NCBI GenBank assembly: GCA_947561715.1
Contig: OX387200.1
Location: 7,442,501 to 7,506,500 of the forward strand
Direction of reading: 5' to 3'
DNA from: Ascidia mentula
Lineage: Eukaryota > Chordata > Ascidiacea > Phlebobranchia > Ascidiidae
DNA length: 64,000 nucleotides
Shown: piece after piece, positions 1-11,464 of the stretch
Layout of the letters: each line of letters starts with the position of its first letter
Numbering within the stretch: the stretch's first letter is position 1
The notes under the pieces: model-generated
What the model saw: the letters and a program-made list of their open reading frames with translations, nothing else
What the model was told of the DNA's origin: nothing
Databases searched by the model: none
Translations under genes and position numbers: made by a program

Positions 1-326
1 ACTACAGGAGAAGTTTAACGTATGTAAATTCGTGAATAAAATTTTGCAAGTTAAGTTCAATAAATGTGATGTGCGCGACAACATTGTAAATCAATTTGGT
101 TGCATTTTCTGCGTTAATATTCAAGTTGCCGAATATGTAGTTGACAACAATATATCGATTGATGCGGGTTCACATCTTTGCAATTCCATTGTTTGTGTAG
201 GGATGACCAGTTTCCCAAGCACGCATAATTTGTAACCGTCGCCTCATTGTGTCTGCATTGCAAGTCAGTTAGAACAGTTTCTCCAAACAAATCTGGTGCA
301 CTGAAAATTGCGGATAGAAGTTCATT

Positions 327-3300
327 ATGGCAGGAAAAAATTCCTTTGGAGCTCTGGATATTACTATATTTATCGGTAAGCATCTTTGACAGTAAGAACA
401 TCATCAATTCCATGCACGCAGCGTTATGTTTGTTTTGTGAAATAAAAAGGACGGAAAACGTAAAACTGATACAAATCTATATAAATCCTTTTATTTGTAT
501 CACCGCTTGTAATGCGGTTTATTTGAATGGAAAGGTTTCCAATTAATTTTCGTATTAGCTGTTTTTAAAGCCTTGAAACAAATGTTTTGAAAGCCACTGT
601 GTAATTTCAACTCGGAAACTCGGCTTCCCGCTTTTCAGCATAATATATCAACTATAACGCTCCACTTTACAACAAGAGGCTTTTAAGGATCTATGTTCTT
701 TATTCGTTTTTCAGTTACTCTCGTGCTTTCCGCCGCCGTCGGAATCTTTTTCGCGGTAAAAGATCGACAAAAGAAAAATGTTGAGAACTATTTTTACGGA
801 GGCAAGAAGATGTCACCGGTATAAGTTCATCCATATTCTTTATGTGCCAAGAAACCGTCGAAAATACAATTTCTTCTGCTCGCAGATCCCGATCGGTCTT
901 TCCATCTCTGTAAGTTTCATTTCTGCCCTAACCATCATCGGGTTTCCTTCGGAGGCCTACCTGTTTGGAATAGTGACGATTTGGTATTCGTTTAATACTA
1001 TTGTACCGACAATCGTTGCTTGCGTCTACTACATTCCTCTCTTTCATCGTCTTCAGCTGCACACCAGTTACGAGGTTCATATTCGCCAACTTACACAAGT
1101 TCATAGAATAACTATTGACCGAATGTGCTTAAGGAGCCTAATTGTTTCTTGTGTCTTTTCAGTATCTGGGCTTGCGCTTTCATCCAATCGTCAGGAAATT
1201 CGTCTCTACCACTGAAGTAGTAAATGCAGTAAGAGTATACAATATTTAGCGTCGAAATGAAATTTATATCTGTTACAAGCCATCATTTATCGTAATCGTT
1301 GGTGCCACTGAATTAGACTGTGATACCTTTCAGGTCTCATCTGTACAGATTGCTACAAATTAGAATGAGAAAAAGTAGGTTGACTTTACACAGGCAAACT
1401 TTGCAGATCATTTATATGGGAGTGATAGTGTATCTTCCAGCCCTTGCTCTTAGTGCTGTGACACCTATCTCTATCACGACGAGCATAATCATGACAAGCG
1501 TCATCTGCACTATGTACACGACACTTGTAAGTTAAGTCCAATACGACATGTCTGCAAAAATATCTTGGGACAGATGTTGCCTATAATATTTTTAACTTAC
1601 GGTTTTGTTGTATCTGGTGCACGAATTGTATAGCCGGTGCACGTAATTGAATATTCTTTTGTTAGAACTATTAATGTCTTTATTCTTTTTGCAGTAAGGC
1701 TTAAATACAATAATATTCTATTTTTTTATTTTTGAATCATCAAGTGCAAACGTCAAACACGGGTACTTTCGTCGCAGGGCGGACTAAAGGCAGTTGTATG
1801 GACAGATACCTTCCAAGCTGCCATAATGCTTCTAGGCTGCCTTCCAGTCCTTATAAAAGGCACAATCACAGTTGGAGGTTTTGCGAAAGTATGGGAAGCC
1901 ATAGTAAAAAGTGGACGAAACAATGCATTCACGTAAGTTGATATTTATTTCCAAGTAAACCTGTGGAATAATGTTATAGGAAATACATGCGACCTGTTTT
2001 TATCGAACTAGAAAATAAAGTTCACACAACAAAGAAACAAATATGAAGTCTTTCGAATCAAAATGGATCAGGTTAACATGGCCAGTAACTTCCTGCATTA
2101 TGCATTACTCACATAATTTTTTTTTCAAAACTTCCGATTATTACTTGGTGTTTTTGCATGTTGCGTAGATTTACCAATAGTAATGATAGAGTGTTTTAGA
2201 TTTGACTTGGATCCAACTATGCGAACAACCTTCTGGACAATCACGGTTGGGGTAACTGTAGTACAAACTACATTAGGATGTGTGAATCAGTCGATTTGCC
2301 AACGCTACATGTCTTGTAAGTCTGCCAAAGACGCAAAAATGTAAGTTGCTAACGAAATAGCAAGTTCCAAGCTACATTTTGTGGCATTCACTTTTCCTAT
2401 CCAGCAATGTGCCAGGAAGTGTGGTGGGGTGTATTACACAAGAGGGTGTTTTCGGGCCTCGGTATCTAAGCACAGACCTGTTATTGACAACAGATAAGAG
2501 CATTTGTTTTTGTCAATTACTAAATAATATTTAGCGCTATTTGTCAAAGTAAGACTTCCACAGAAGAAGCTAAGTGGTGTTGGAATGTCGTTTGTGGGAT
2601 AGATTTATATGTTAAAAATGTATAGATGTCGGGGGCGACACTATAATATCAATGTTGTTTTCCAGTGCTGCCTGTACAGCTATTTTCCCGAAGATCTTTA
2701 TGTCCCTCATATCGGTCTTTTGCGGTTGTGTTGCATACGCCTACTTTGAAGGTTGCGATCCGATAAAATCAAAAAAGATAGAAAAATCGGACCAACTGAT
2801 TCCTTATCTTGCACTTAAATTATTTCATGATCTGCCCGGAATGACGGGATTTTTTGTTGCAGCTGCTTATAGCGGCACGTTGAGGTAACACTGCCAGTTT
2901 ACAATAAAATACAACAATATTTCTGTGTCATTAAAAGAAAGCTATAATAACAGGCTTTTTCAACAAATCAGTGTAAAACTTTTTAGTTCGGTTTCATCTG
3001 GAATCAACGCAGTTGGCTCCATGCTTCTCGAGGATTTCATCATTCCGATAAAACCACACTTAACTCACACAAGACAACTAATAATCAGCAAGTTAACAGG
3101 TAAGTTCATGCTCTAAAATTACGGGGTTCGGAAATATGATTGGAATTTGTTACTTTTGCAGCTTTTACAATTGGGGTTTTAGTGGCAACCGTTGCCTTTC
3201 TGGCTACGTTAAGTCCGCAGACAATGATATCTATCATATTCTCAGTACGCGGGGCGATAGACGGACCATTGCTCGGAATTTTTACCCTTGGAATTTTTAT

Positions 3301-4174
3301 TCCGTGGTGCAACGCAAAGGTGGCTTAGTTTCATCCAGTAAATTGGTATTTTATTAAGGGTGTTTTTGATTTGATACAATGGGGTTTATTTTGTACATTT
3401 ATCTTAAATTTTAGTTGGCAATATTTAACCTTTTGTTGAAGTTTGGACCGCTTTTTTCTTTAGTGCTCATTACAATTTTTTACTCTATTTACAATGTCAC
3501 AGGGCGCCTTGACTGGACAAATTGTCGGCACTGGGTTTGCTCTTTGGTTAGCTCTCGGAGGTTTGATCAACGGAAAAGACCCAAAAAACGAGGGCCTGCT
3601 TCCTACTTCTATTGATAACTGCACTTTGTCGAATCTTATGGGTCAAAATACCGCGAATTCCAATATTTCATCCACAAGCTACATTCAATTTACCACATTG
3701 GACTATTCTATAACCACCGTTGCGACCCCCATCGAAGTGTAAGTCAAACAGAGAAATCGAAAAAAAATTACCAAATAAACAAATATTATTTAACGCAGAG
3801 TTGAAAAGAGTTACAATCCAGTCCAAGCAATATCGTTCATGTACTACTCGCCTGTTGGATTTCTTGTCACTGTAATAGTTGGAATCCTAGTGTCTGCTTG
3901 TACAGGTCAGGAAGAATACACATTTTTCCTAATAAACGTGCGAAAACATGTCTTTCTGAAAATATTCAAACGAGCTTTCATGTTAGGTTTTGACAATCCT
4001 AAGGAGATGAACCCAAAGTTATTTCTTCCCATTGTTGACAACTCTCTTTTACCGAAGTCCGTGGTAAGATTTTTCCGATGTGGAGTTCCACCACTTGTTG
4101 ATGAGACTAAGGATGGAAACAACGAGGAAAATTTGTGTTTGAATTCACTTGATGATTTTCCGAAAAAAACATGA
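327..4174 (+). CDS. SLC5-family sodium-coupled solute transporter, copy A (13 exons, 614 aa)
   Basis: Predicted plasma-membrane symporter that uses the sodium gradient to import small anions or monocarboxylates; the layout is closest to SLC5A8/SLC5A12 (about 610 aa). Exons: 327-375, 715-818, 886-1074, 1163-1228, 1407-1526, 1778-1932, 2200-2340, 2666-2884, 2987-3099, 3162-3319, 3503-3738, 3799-3905, 3987-4174. All phases join, giving 615 codons with the stop. Family landmarks are the early IIGFPSEAYLFG stretch (exon 3), LPALALSAVTP (exon 5), GLKAVVWTD (exon 6), CVNQSICQRY (exon 7), AYSGTLR (exon 8) and SSVSSGINAVGS (exon 9), the last covering the conserved serines near the sodium site. The start is the ATG of a short first exon, MAGKNSFGALDI, matched in all paralogs. 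The exon 3 donor (GTTCAT) is weak but lies at the same place in copies B and C. Substrate is not readable from sequence. Confidence 0.85.
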
Positions 4175-4478
4175 TTCTTTTGCTTGTGCATATTCTAACC
4201 GTAGCCGACCGACAACAAACCTGATGGCATGTGTTAATATCATGTTCATGTTTAAGTATACATTTACGTATAATCTGTGCTTTTACATCGTTTCTAAATG
4301 TATTTTACTGCTGGTCACAGTATAAACACGCATTTGCTACTTACATTATGACATGTGGTATTATGTGATAAGTTAATATCAATGTTCAAAAAGAAAATGG
4401 AGTGGTGTATTTTTGTTTAATTGTATCTAAGTATCGTATATCGCCTTACCGAAAGCTATTAGATAAATGCCACTGCAG

Positions 4479-4484
4479 AATAAA
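4479..4484 (+). promoter_or_regulatory. Probable polyadenylation signal of copy A
   Basis: AATAAA about 305 bases after the stop codon of transporter copy A. It is the first good hexamer noticed downstream. A chance match in AT-rich sequence is possible. Confidence 0.35.
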
Positions 4485-4847
4485 AGTGTAAGTGCTCTTA
4501 CTGTTGTACTTGATTTTTTCTGGTGTAAGATAAGTGCGTAATAATGCTAGCGGTCGAAATTTGTAACTACTAATTTTGCAGGCAAATTTTTGCTGTCTTT
4601 ATTTGGCTTTGTATTTGCATTTTTGCTTCGTTATGCAAGTCTGACTCGGGTCTTATTGGCCCGCTTGTTTTGGTACACTAAATTGCCCAGAAACTTTCAG
4701 GACATGAGCCCACAAAAACTTTGGTATATTGTAATATTTTATTGAGGTATTATGGATTAAAAGTCTTCGCTGATGTTCGTTGATGCATTTGTGAAGGTTG
4801 CCTGGCAAAGTTATGCACTTGCGCACCAGTGTATCTTGACAACAATA

Positions 4848-5060
4848 TACCCCGCAAAACACAGATCAGTCGGTAAAGCGTTGAGCCAGATAAGCTCAAG
4901 GTCGAGAGTTCAAACCTCACCGGGGTCAGATTTCGGTTTGTTTGAAAAAAGTGACTGATCCAGCTGGGCTGAATGCATGGACTTCGAAGCCTGTAAACCC
5001 AAAAATCTCGATACGATAGCTGTGATCGTTAAGTAGGGGCCAGAGCAGTGGGGCGATCTT
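4848..5060 (+). repeat. tRNA-derived SINE (tRNA-like head 4848-4927 plus body)
   Basis: Positions 4848-4927 can fold as a degenerate tRNA. The acceptor strands TACCCCG and CGGGGTC pair at six of seven positions. An anticodon arm GAGC-CAGATAA-GCTC would expose GAT, and a T-arm with TTCAAAC lies before the 3' acceptor strand. The expected U33 is an A and the D-arm is poor, so this is not a functional tRNA. The sequence after it (gtgactgatccagct ... gatagctgtgatcg) recurs at 60560-60660, which suggests a SINE body. Confidence 0.55.
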
Positions 5061-5177
5061 GCCAATTATGCTATTGCATGAAATATTGATTCGTTGTATA
5101 TAATGATAGCAATATAGTTTTACACTGCTGCATTTACATATATTTTCTTGAAAATTTACCTCTCATTTATATTTATC

Positions 5178-5412
5178 TTAAGTGGGATTGCTGCATACGT
5201 CCATTTCGAAGGATGCGATTTGATACAATCACAGAAAATCGAAAAATGGGATTACATGGTTTCGTTTGCTTTGCACTTAAAATATTTAAAAATTATAAAA
5301 TTAAGAAAGTAAAAAATCTGCTTTTCAAAATGTTAGTGAAACATTTTTTAGATAGGTTTCGTCTGATGTCAAGGCTGTTAGCTCTATGGTTCTACAGGTT
5401 TTCGAATTGAAT
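5178..5412 (+). pseudogene. Decayed SLC5 exons 8 and 9
   Basis: Positions 5178-5300 resemble transporter exon 8 (AAYVHFEGCDLIQSQKIEKWD against AYFEGCDPIKSKKIEKSD in copy A). Positions 5352-5412 resemble the start of exon 9 (VSSDVKAVSSMVL). Both are truncated and the reading frame soon breaks. They are closest in wording to copy D. They lie between copies A and B and look like debris of a further family member. Confidence 0.6.
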
Positions 5413-5439
5413 CGTAGAGTAATCTTGGGTTTAGAGATA

Positions 5440-5645
5440 ACACTTTATACCAGATTCATCATTTCTATGGTCGATGTGATCTTTCAATGATTGGATTAAA
5501 GTGCAAGCCAAGATTCTGAAAAGACACAAAAGGTTACTTTCTTCCCATACTTGATTAGAATAACAAGAGCAAACGAATACCAAATCGTCACCATTCTGAA
5601 CAGGTACGCCCTCAAAGGGAAACCGATGCTCAAAAAAAAAAAAAT
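5440..5645 (-). pseudogene. Decayed SLC5 exons 4 and 3 on the opposite strand
   Basis: Read on the minus strand, 5440-5520 matches exon 4 (LGLHFNPII) including its preceding ttttcag. Positions 5530-5645 match exon 3 (GFPFEG, then a frame shift through the usual MVTIWYSF stretch). The orientation is opposite to the adjoining exon 8/9 remnant, so the locus was rearranged after duplication. Confidence 0.55.
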
Positions 5646-6039
5646 ATTTTTTGTCGATCATTTTAAACCAGAACCGAATTTACTCATGGAGCTTCCTTGG
5701 AAAATATATATAAGTGATAAGTTTGGCAAAATGTACAATTGCAATTGGTGTGATGCGCATGGCGAACACAGATACAAACAATCCATATACTGTACATTGT
5801 ATTTCCGGTAATGTTTGTGCGTTTTCTTGAACGTTTATAACCACTGGAATAAAACCTGCAGTTTCGTGCCAGCAAGTTCAATTAATTCACAGGTTTGCCA
5901 ACAGCATGTTAGTTCATAAAGGCATTCTTCACCTTATTATCCTTCAACTCACGGGTTGTCCTTGAAAAAAGAATGTAATCGACAAAATAAAAAAGTAATT
6001 TAAAATATCTTCTCCATTTTCGGCAACCTTTGCTTGCAG

Positions 6040-6218
6040 GCGATGTTGACAGCGTGAAGAAGCAGCAGCCTTCAGCGCATTTATCACCAACGCTTCTTTC
6101 TCCTATCATCTCCCGACGAACCTGTCACGCTCCATCGCATACTTCTTTGGTTGATAACAACGATATAACCCGTGCAAGTTTTCGGACAAAAGATTCTGGC
6201 ACAACAGTTCCATGCATA
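6040..6218 (+). other. Possible exon of an unidentified gene, conserved in both arms
   Basis: After a good acceptor (tttgcttgcag, ending 6039) an open frame reads DSVKKQQPSAHLSPT and SPIISRRTCHAPSHTS. The other arm keeps the same frame on the minus strand (about 53568-53748) with a handful of substitutions, and there it ends at a stop after TTVP. In this arm the frame runs on to 6347. I recognise no family. A short upstream frame near 5758-5810 (MANTDTNNPYTVH) is also shared between arms. It could be a small gene or just recently duplicated noncoding DNA. Confidence 0.25.
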
Positions 6219-6879
6219 AAATTTTCACAAGTTTTTCAGCCGCCACCCGATCTGGTGTGTGTGTGTTTAAACACCCAGGTCAAAACCCCAACCCTGTCGC
6301 AATACGATGCAATGCTTCTAAACATTTCTCTTTCCTGCAAAATGTAGGGGATACTCAACATTTGGAAACAAATTAATTGCAGAATATTTCTGCAGTAGCC
6401 TAAATAGTCTTTTATGCACCCAAAAGTAGGTACGGATACATTTGCAGCCATGCATGGAATCATGCCTCATTTCACAAGCGGAATCAGACAGAACGGTATA
6501 AAGTTGTTGGTACAAACAGTTGTCAGTAAGTTGTTATGCGTGCGTTGACTACAGGTAAAGTTGAGGAATAACTGGACGGTAGGTTGCTTGTATTCACAAA
6601 ACTGTGAAATAGTTGTTTTTTTTATAGCGTATCTGCATAAAAAGGGTCAACAAACAAACATAGAGCACTTTATCGAAAATATATAAATATTTTTGATATC
6701 TCTTCTCAAACTAATTCAATATTCTGAGAATAAAGAAACTGATCCTGTTGTTAACATTGTCATGATTCATGTACGAAAAACGTTTCGGCAAGAACTTATC
6801 ATCAGTATCAACATGTCGTCACTACCTGTGCAAGCCTTATCTGTGACGTCAGTCAGGACAGATCCATATAATGTTAGAG

Positions 6880-7010
6880 CAGTGGTTCTCAAAGTGGGCG
6901 CCAGCGCCACCCTGGGGACGTTTGCAATCGTACGGGAGGCGCTGGAGACCAAATGGGTGATTGGGGGGAGGCGCTAGGTGACAGGGCAAATTTTCTCTTA
7001 TAGCTTAAGT
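6880..7010 (+). mobile_element. hAT-type MITE fragment (left end)
   Basis: It begins CAGTGGTTCTCAAAGTGGGCGCC, a typical hAT terminal inverted repeat start. No matching right terminus is visible before the next element begins at 7011, so it is probably truncated. Confidence 0.5.
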
Positions 7011-7248
7011 CAGTGTTTCCCAACCGGTGGTACGTGTACTATTAGTAGTACGCGACCGCATTCCAGGTGGTACGTGAGCACCTTTCCGTAATTTGCTGGT
7101 ATAGTTCGAATTAAAAAAATCGTAACTGGTTTCAAAATTTTCGATAGTTCATCCCCTAGGTTACTTTGTAACACTTAATTAAGTGGTACACTAGGAAATT
7201 GTTTTATTTCCAAGTGGTACGCAACCACAAAAATGTTGGGAATCACTG
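7011..7248 (+). mobile_element. hAT-type MITE with both terminal inverted repeats
   Basis: The left end CAGTGTTTCCCAACC pairs with the right end GTTGGGAATCACTG. The inside has repeated GGTGGTACG and GTGGTACGCAACCAC motifs and no coding frame. I see no clean 8-base target duplication. Confidence 0.7.
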
Positions 7249-8037
7249 GCCCAAATGATTCAGTCCATTCTTTGTATAATTTATGCTACTTCAAAAAGGG
7301 CCTTTCTGAACTAGAAGTTATTGATTCTGACGTCACAACGAATTTTATGTATGTCACGATGTGTCATCAATCAACGCTAAATAATCGCTATTCGAAAATG
7401 AGAATTTTCGGTGGTATGGTTTACTTGTTTTTAATTAGAGTTTGGTATTGAAATATTAGAAATTAGACGAAATTGGTGTCGTTCCACCAACCTCACCCAT
7501 CGCATTAATTGACGAGCAACAAATAAACTTCTTATGTTTTTTGTCTGGTCTGTTGGGCGTTGTTAAATGACTAAGGTGTTTTGGGGGACGGAATTATAAA
7601 CAAATCCATAAATAGTGTTTTAAATTCAATATTATTTTAAATTTCTTGACGCAGTATGTGGTCACGGTAAGTTTGCAGCTGACTAAGATCAATGTTTCAC
7701 AACAATATAGTTGGGTGCTCATGCACACCTTCTCTGCAAAGTCGTGTTGTTCAATGTGTGCTTACGGCGAGTTTTAGAGCATAACCGCAAGTTTGGGTCG
7801 AAAGGTAAGCCTTCCCCCTTGTCTGTGTTGAAGGCAAACAGCAGCAGACATCAAACAAATAAGATTATCTGCAGGAGAATATTTGGAACAGAACAACAAA
7901 ATTGCAACGGATTGGTAAATTTGAATTAACTATTCTACAACTTTATATGCAGTATTATCTGTCTGCCAGGCAAACATTACATTTTCTGAAAAAATCCGTT
8001 GCATTGACCAACACGTGTTTCTGAGAGAAGTTGATTA

Positions 8038-11000
8038 ATGGCTGCAAAAATTACCTTCGGAGCTCTGGATATTATTATATTTGTCGGTAAGCGTCTTTGA
8101 CAGTAAGTATGTTTGGTCCAAATTGCCAATTTTTACGTACGGGTTGCTGATGTTTTGTCACAATTTTTTAATCTTTATTAAGTTTCGACTCGATTGTTTT
8201 TGAAAACGCTCGAAAATCACGAAACTAAGTTCACGACATGCTGAGGATTCAATAAAAAGCAGATATGAAAAATACGAATTTTTAGTCACGCTCGTGCTTT
8301 CTGCCGCCATCGGAATCTTTTTCGCGGTAAAAGATCGACGAAAGAAAAATGTTGAAAACTATTTTTACGGAGGCAAGAAGATGTCACCGGTATAAGTTCA
8401 TCCATATTCTTTATGTGCCAAGAAACCGTCGAAAATACAATTTATTGCAGATTCCGATCGGTCTTTCCATCTCTGTAAGTTTCATTTCTGCCTTAACCAT
8501 CATCGGGTTTCCTTCGGAAGCCTACCTGTTTGGAATGGTGACGATTTGGTATTCGTTTACTCTTATTCTACCGACATTCGTTGCCTGCGTCTACTACATT
8601 CCTCTGATTCATCGTCTTCGACTCAACACCAGTTATCAGGTTCTCTACTTGAGAAATTACTTAAAACCATGAGTTGGCTCAAAACTACCTGAGAATCTTA
8701 ATAGTTTTGTCTTTCAGTATCTAGGCTTGCGCTTTCATCCAATCATCAGAAAGATCGTCTCGGCCACAGAAGCCGTTAATGCAGTAAGTAATAATTTTGT
8801 CAAATTACTTCCGTGTTTAAAACATATTGTGTTGTTAGGAAAAGACATTTTTCTTGATAAACGTGTTGTCTTTGCAGATAGTTTACGTGGGAGTGATAGT
8901 GTATCTTCCCGCCCTTGCTCTTAGTGCTGTGACACCGATTTCTATTGCAATGAGCATAATCATGACAAGTGTGATCTGCACTATGTACACGACACTTGTA
9001 AGTTATGTCAAATATAGCCTAGCTTCCTTACAAGCAAAGATGTTAAGGCTGTGCTATAACAGGTGCAAAAAATGAATGAAACATGCAATCATAATGTTAA
9101 AATGTTAAGACGGTATAATAGATTAGATATTTCTTAAACTAGCAAATGGATTTTAAGGTTGTATTCATGAATTTCCTACATTATACGCAAGTACCAAATA
9201 TTGCCAGGGCGGACTTAAGGCAGTTGTATGGACAGATACCTTACAAGCTGCCATAATGTTTATCGGTTCACTTTCGGTTCTTATACAAAGCACAATCATG
9301 GTTGGAGGGCCTGCGAAAGTATGGGAAGCTATTGAGAGAAGTGGAAGAAACAACATATGGACGTATGTACATATGAATTAGGTTGCTTCTAGTGCAACGC
9401 ATGAACATGTTAAGCACAAAAAGTGAAATGTATTTTCATGGAACAGGATAAAAAAAATTTAATTGCGTTTCGATTATAATTGAATCAGCTGGTATTCTTT
9501 TTTTGCGTGCATTAGGCTGTTTTTGCTAAGTTAGACGTTGTTTTTAAACATTGAGCCTGCAGCTAAAAACCTGATGATACTTTTACACATAAATAGAAAC
9601 ACTATTTCAGGTTTGACTTGGATCCAACGATTCGAATAACCTTTTGGACAATCTTGGTTGGAATGAGCATCGAACAAACTACAACAGGATGCGTGAATCA
9701 GTCGATTTGCCAACGCTACTTATCTTGTAAATCTGTCAAAGACGCACGCATGTAAGTCACTGTTGGTTTTTGTCACGGTCTGATTCTCTCCAATGGCCGT
9801 ATTTTGTTCACAGCTGTTTTAGTGACGCAAAGTTTTAAGTGACTGCAAACTAGAATCTCGGGTAAAACACTAATTATAACTAATGCCCTTTTGCAGTGCT
9901 GCCTTCACCGCTATTTTCCCGAAGATCATCATTACGATGTTATCGGTCTTTTGCGGGTGTGTTGCGTACGCCTACTTTGAAAGTTGTGATCCCATAAAAT
10001 CTAAGCAGATCGAAAAATCGGATCAAATGATTCCTTACCTTGCACTTGAGTCATTTCGTGATCTTAACGGGATGTCTGGATTCTTCGTTGCAGCTGCATA
10101 CAGTGCCACGTTGAGGTAGCGACAAGCTTTTCTTTCTCACTCATTGGCAAGAAACTTTAAGCGGATATTATAATTTAGGTCGAAACAGTGGCTTTTTGTC
10201 TGCAGCTTACACAATTCACATTATAATTGTTTAAAACTTATTACAGTTCGTTTTCATCTGGAATCAACGCAGTGGGCTCTATGTTTCTCGAGGATTTCAT
10301 CATTCCGTTAAGGCCGCATATGACTCACACAAGACAACTGGTTCTCAGCAAGTTAACAGGTAAATTTCTACAAGAATGTGAAAGCACGTAAAGCTACGAT
10401 CAGTTTGTTACTTTTGCAGCACTGGTCTTAGGGGTTTTAGTGGCAACCATTGCTTTCCTGGCTACGTTAAGTCCGCGCACAACTGTGACCATCATATTCT
10501 CAGTACGCGGGGCGTTAGGTGGACCTATGCTGGGAATCTTCACACTTGGAATTTTTGTACCCTGGTGCAACGCAAAGGTAGGTTAGGTCTATCTCTCATA
10601 CTTGTTAAACTGTTGGCGAATTTGATGGAAGTTTGTAATTGAACTTTTTACGAAAGTTTTGTGAACAAGTTTACACATTTATCGCAAAACTGGAACGAAC
10701 TGTTTTCTTCATTTGAATAATCGCAAAATTTAACTTTTTTATATTTATTTTGTGAATCGTCACAGGGCGCCTTAGCTGGACAAGCCGTCGGTACTGGGTT
10801 TACTCTCTGGTTAGCTGTCGGAAGTTTGATCAACGGAACAGACCCGGAGTCGCTACGCATGCTTCCTACTTCTACTGATAATTGCACGGTGGCGGAGGTT
10901 ACCAACTACAGTGGCGAGTACAACAACATTTCGACCAATAGTTACATGACGTCAACCACATGGAATAAATTTGCAACCCCATCTACCACCCCAATTGAAT

Positions 11001-11464
11001 TGTAAGTTTATCAGAGAAATCGATTAAAAGCTTTACTCACTGGCAAATGTTTTTGAATACAGAGTGGAAAAGAGTTACAATCCAATCCAAGCAATGTCGT
11101 TCATGTACTACTCACCCGTCGGGTTTATTGTTACGGTAACTGTTGGGATTCTAGTTTCTGCTTGCACAGGTTCGATAGTACGAAGTGAGTTTTCGTATTA
11201 AACATACTAAAACAAGTTTCCATTGTAGGTTTTAAAGATCCGAAGGAGATGGACCCAAAGTTATTTCTTCCCGTTGTTGAAAACCCCCTTTTCCCAAAGT
11301 CAGTTGTGAGATTTTTCCGATTTGGAGTTCCGCCACTTGTTGAAGAGAGAAAGGATGAAAACGTCGAGGAAAATATACCTTTACATTCATGTGACGATTT
11401 TCAGAAAGAACACGACACTATTGCTTCTTATAACCGTGAAAGTGCTCCGACTGATAATATATAG
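8038..11464 (+). CDS. SLC5-family sodium-coupled solute transporter, copy B (13 exons, 630 aa)
   Basis: Same predicted role as copy A. Exons: 8038-8086, 8286-8389, 8451-8639, 8718-8783, 8878-8997, 9208-9362, 9611-9751, 9897-10115, 10247-10359, 10420-10577, 10766-11001, 11063-11169, 11229-11464. The first twelve exons have exactly the lengths of copy A (49, 104, 189, 66, 120, 155, 141, 219, 113, 158, 236, 107); the last is longer and gives a longer cytoplasmic tail. The start MAAKITFGALDI is conserved. Exon 8 reads AYSATLR where copies A and D have AYSGTLR. The gene is the inverted twin of copy C and much closer to it than to A or D. The frame is intact throughout. Intron 8 carries a small insertion with half a hammerhead ribozyme. 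Confidence 0.87.
10169..10230 (+). mobile_element. Mini-insertion with a hammerhead 3' half in intron 8 of copy B
   Basis: The direct repeat ATTATAATT (10169-10177 region and about 10222-10230) flanks about 44 bases. These read GGTC, GAAA, a short stem CA..TG, the cleavage triplet GTC and TGCAGCT, that is, the 3' half of the ribozyme seen complete at 57466-57518. The matching intron of copy C (50472-50564) is shorter and lacks it. The CUGAUGA half is absent, so this copy should be inactive alone. Confidence 0.55.

Noticed and set aside
778-1215. 145-codon frame beginning MLRTIFTEARRC (also at 8349 and 52305)
   Set aside because: It reads across exon 2, an intron and exon 3 of the transporter in mixed frames; the spliced model explains it.
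4848-4927. A functional tRNA-Ile
   Set aside because: A in place of U33, a poor D-arm and a mismatched first acceptor pair, plus a shared downstream body, point to a SINE head.
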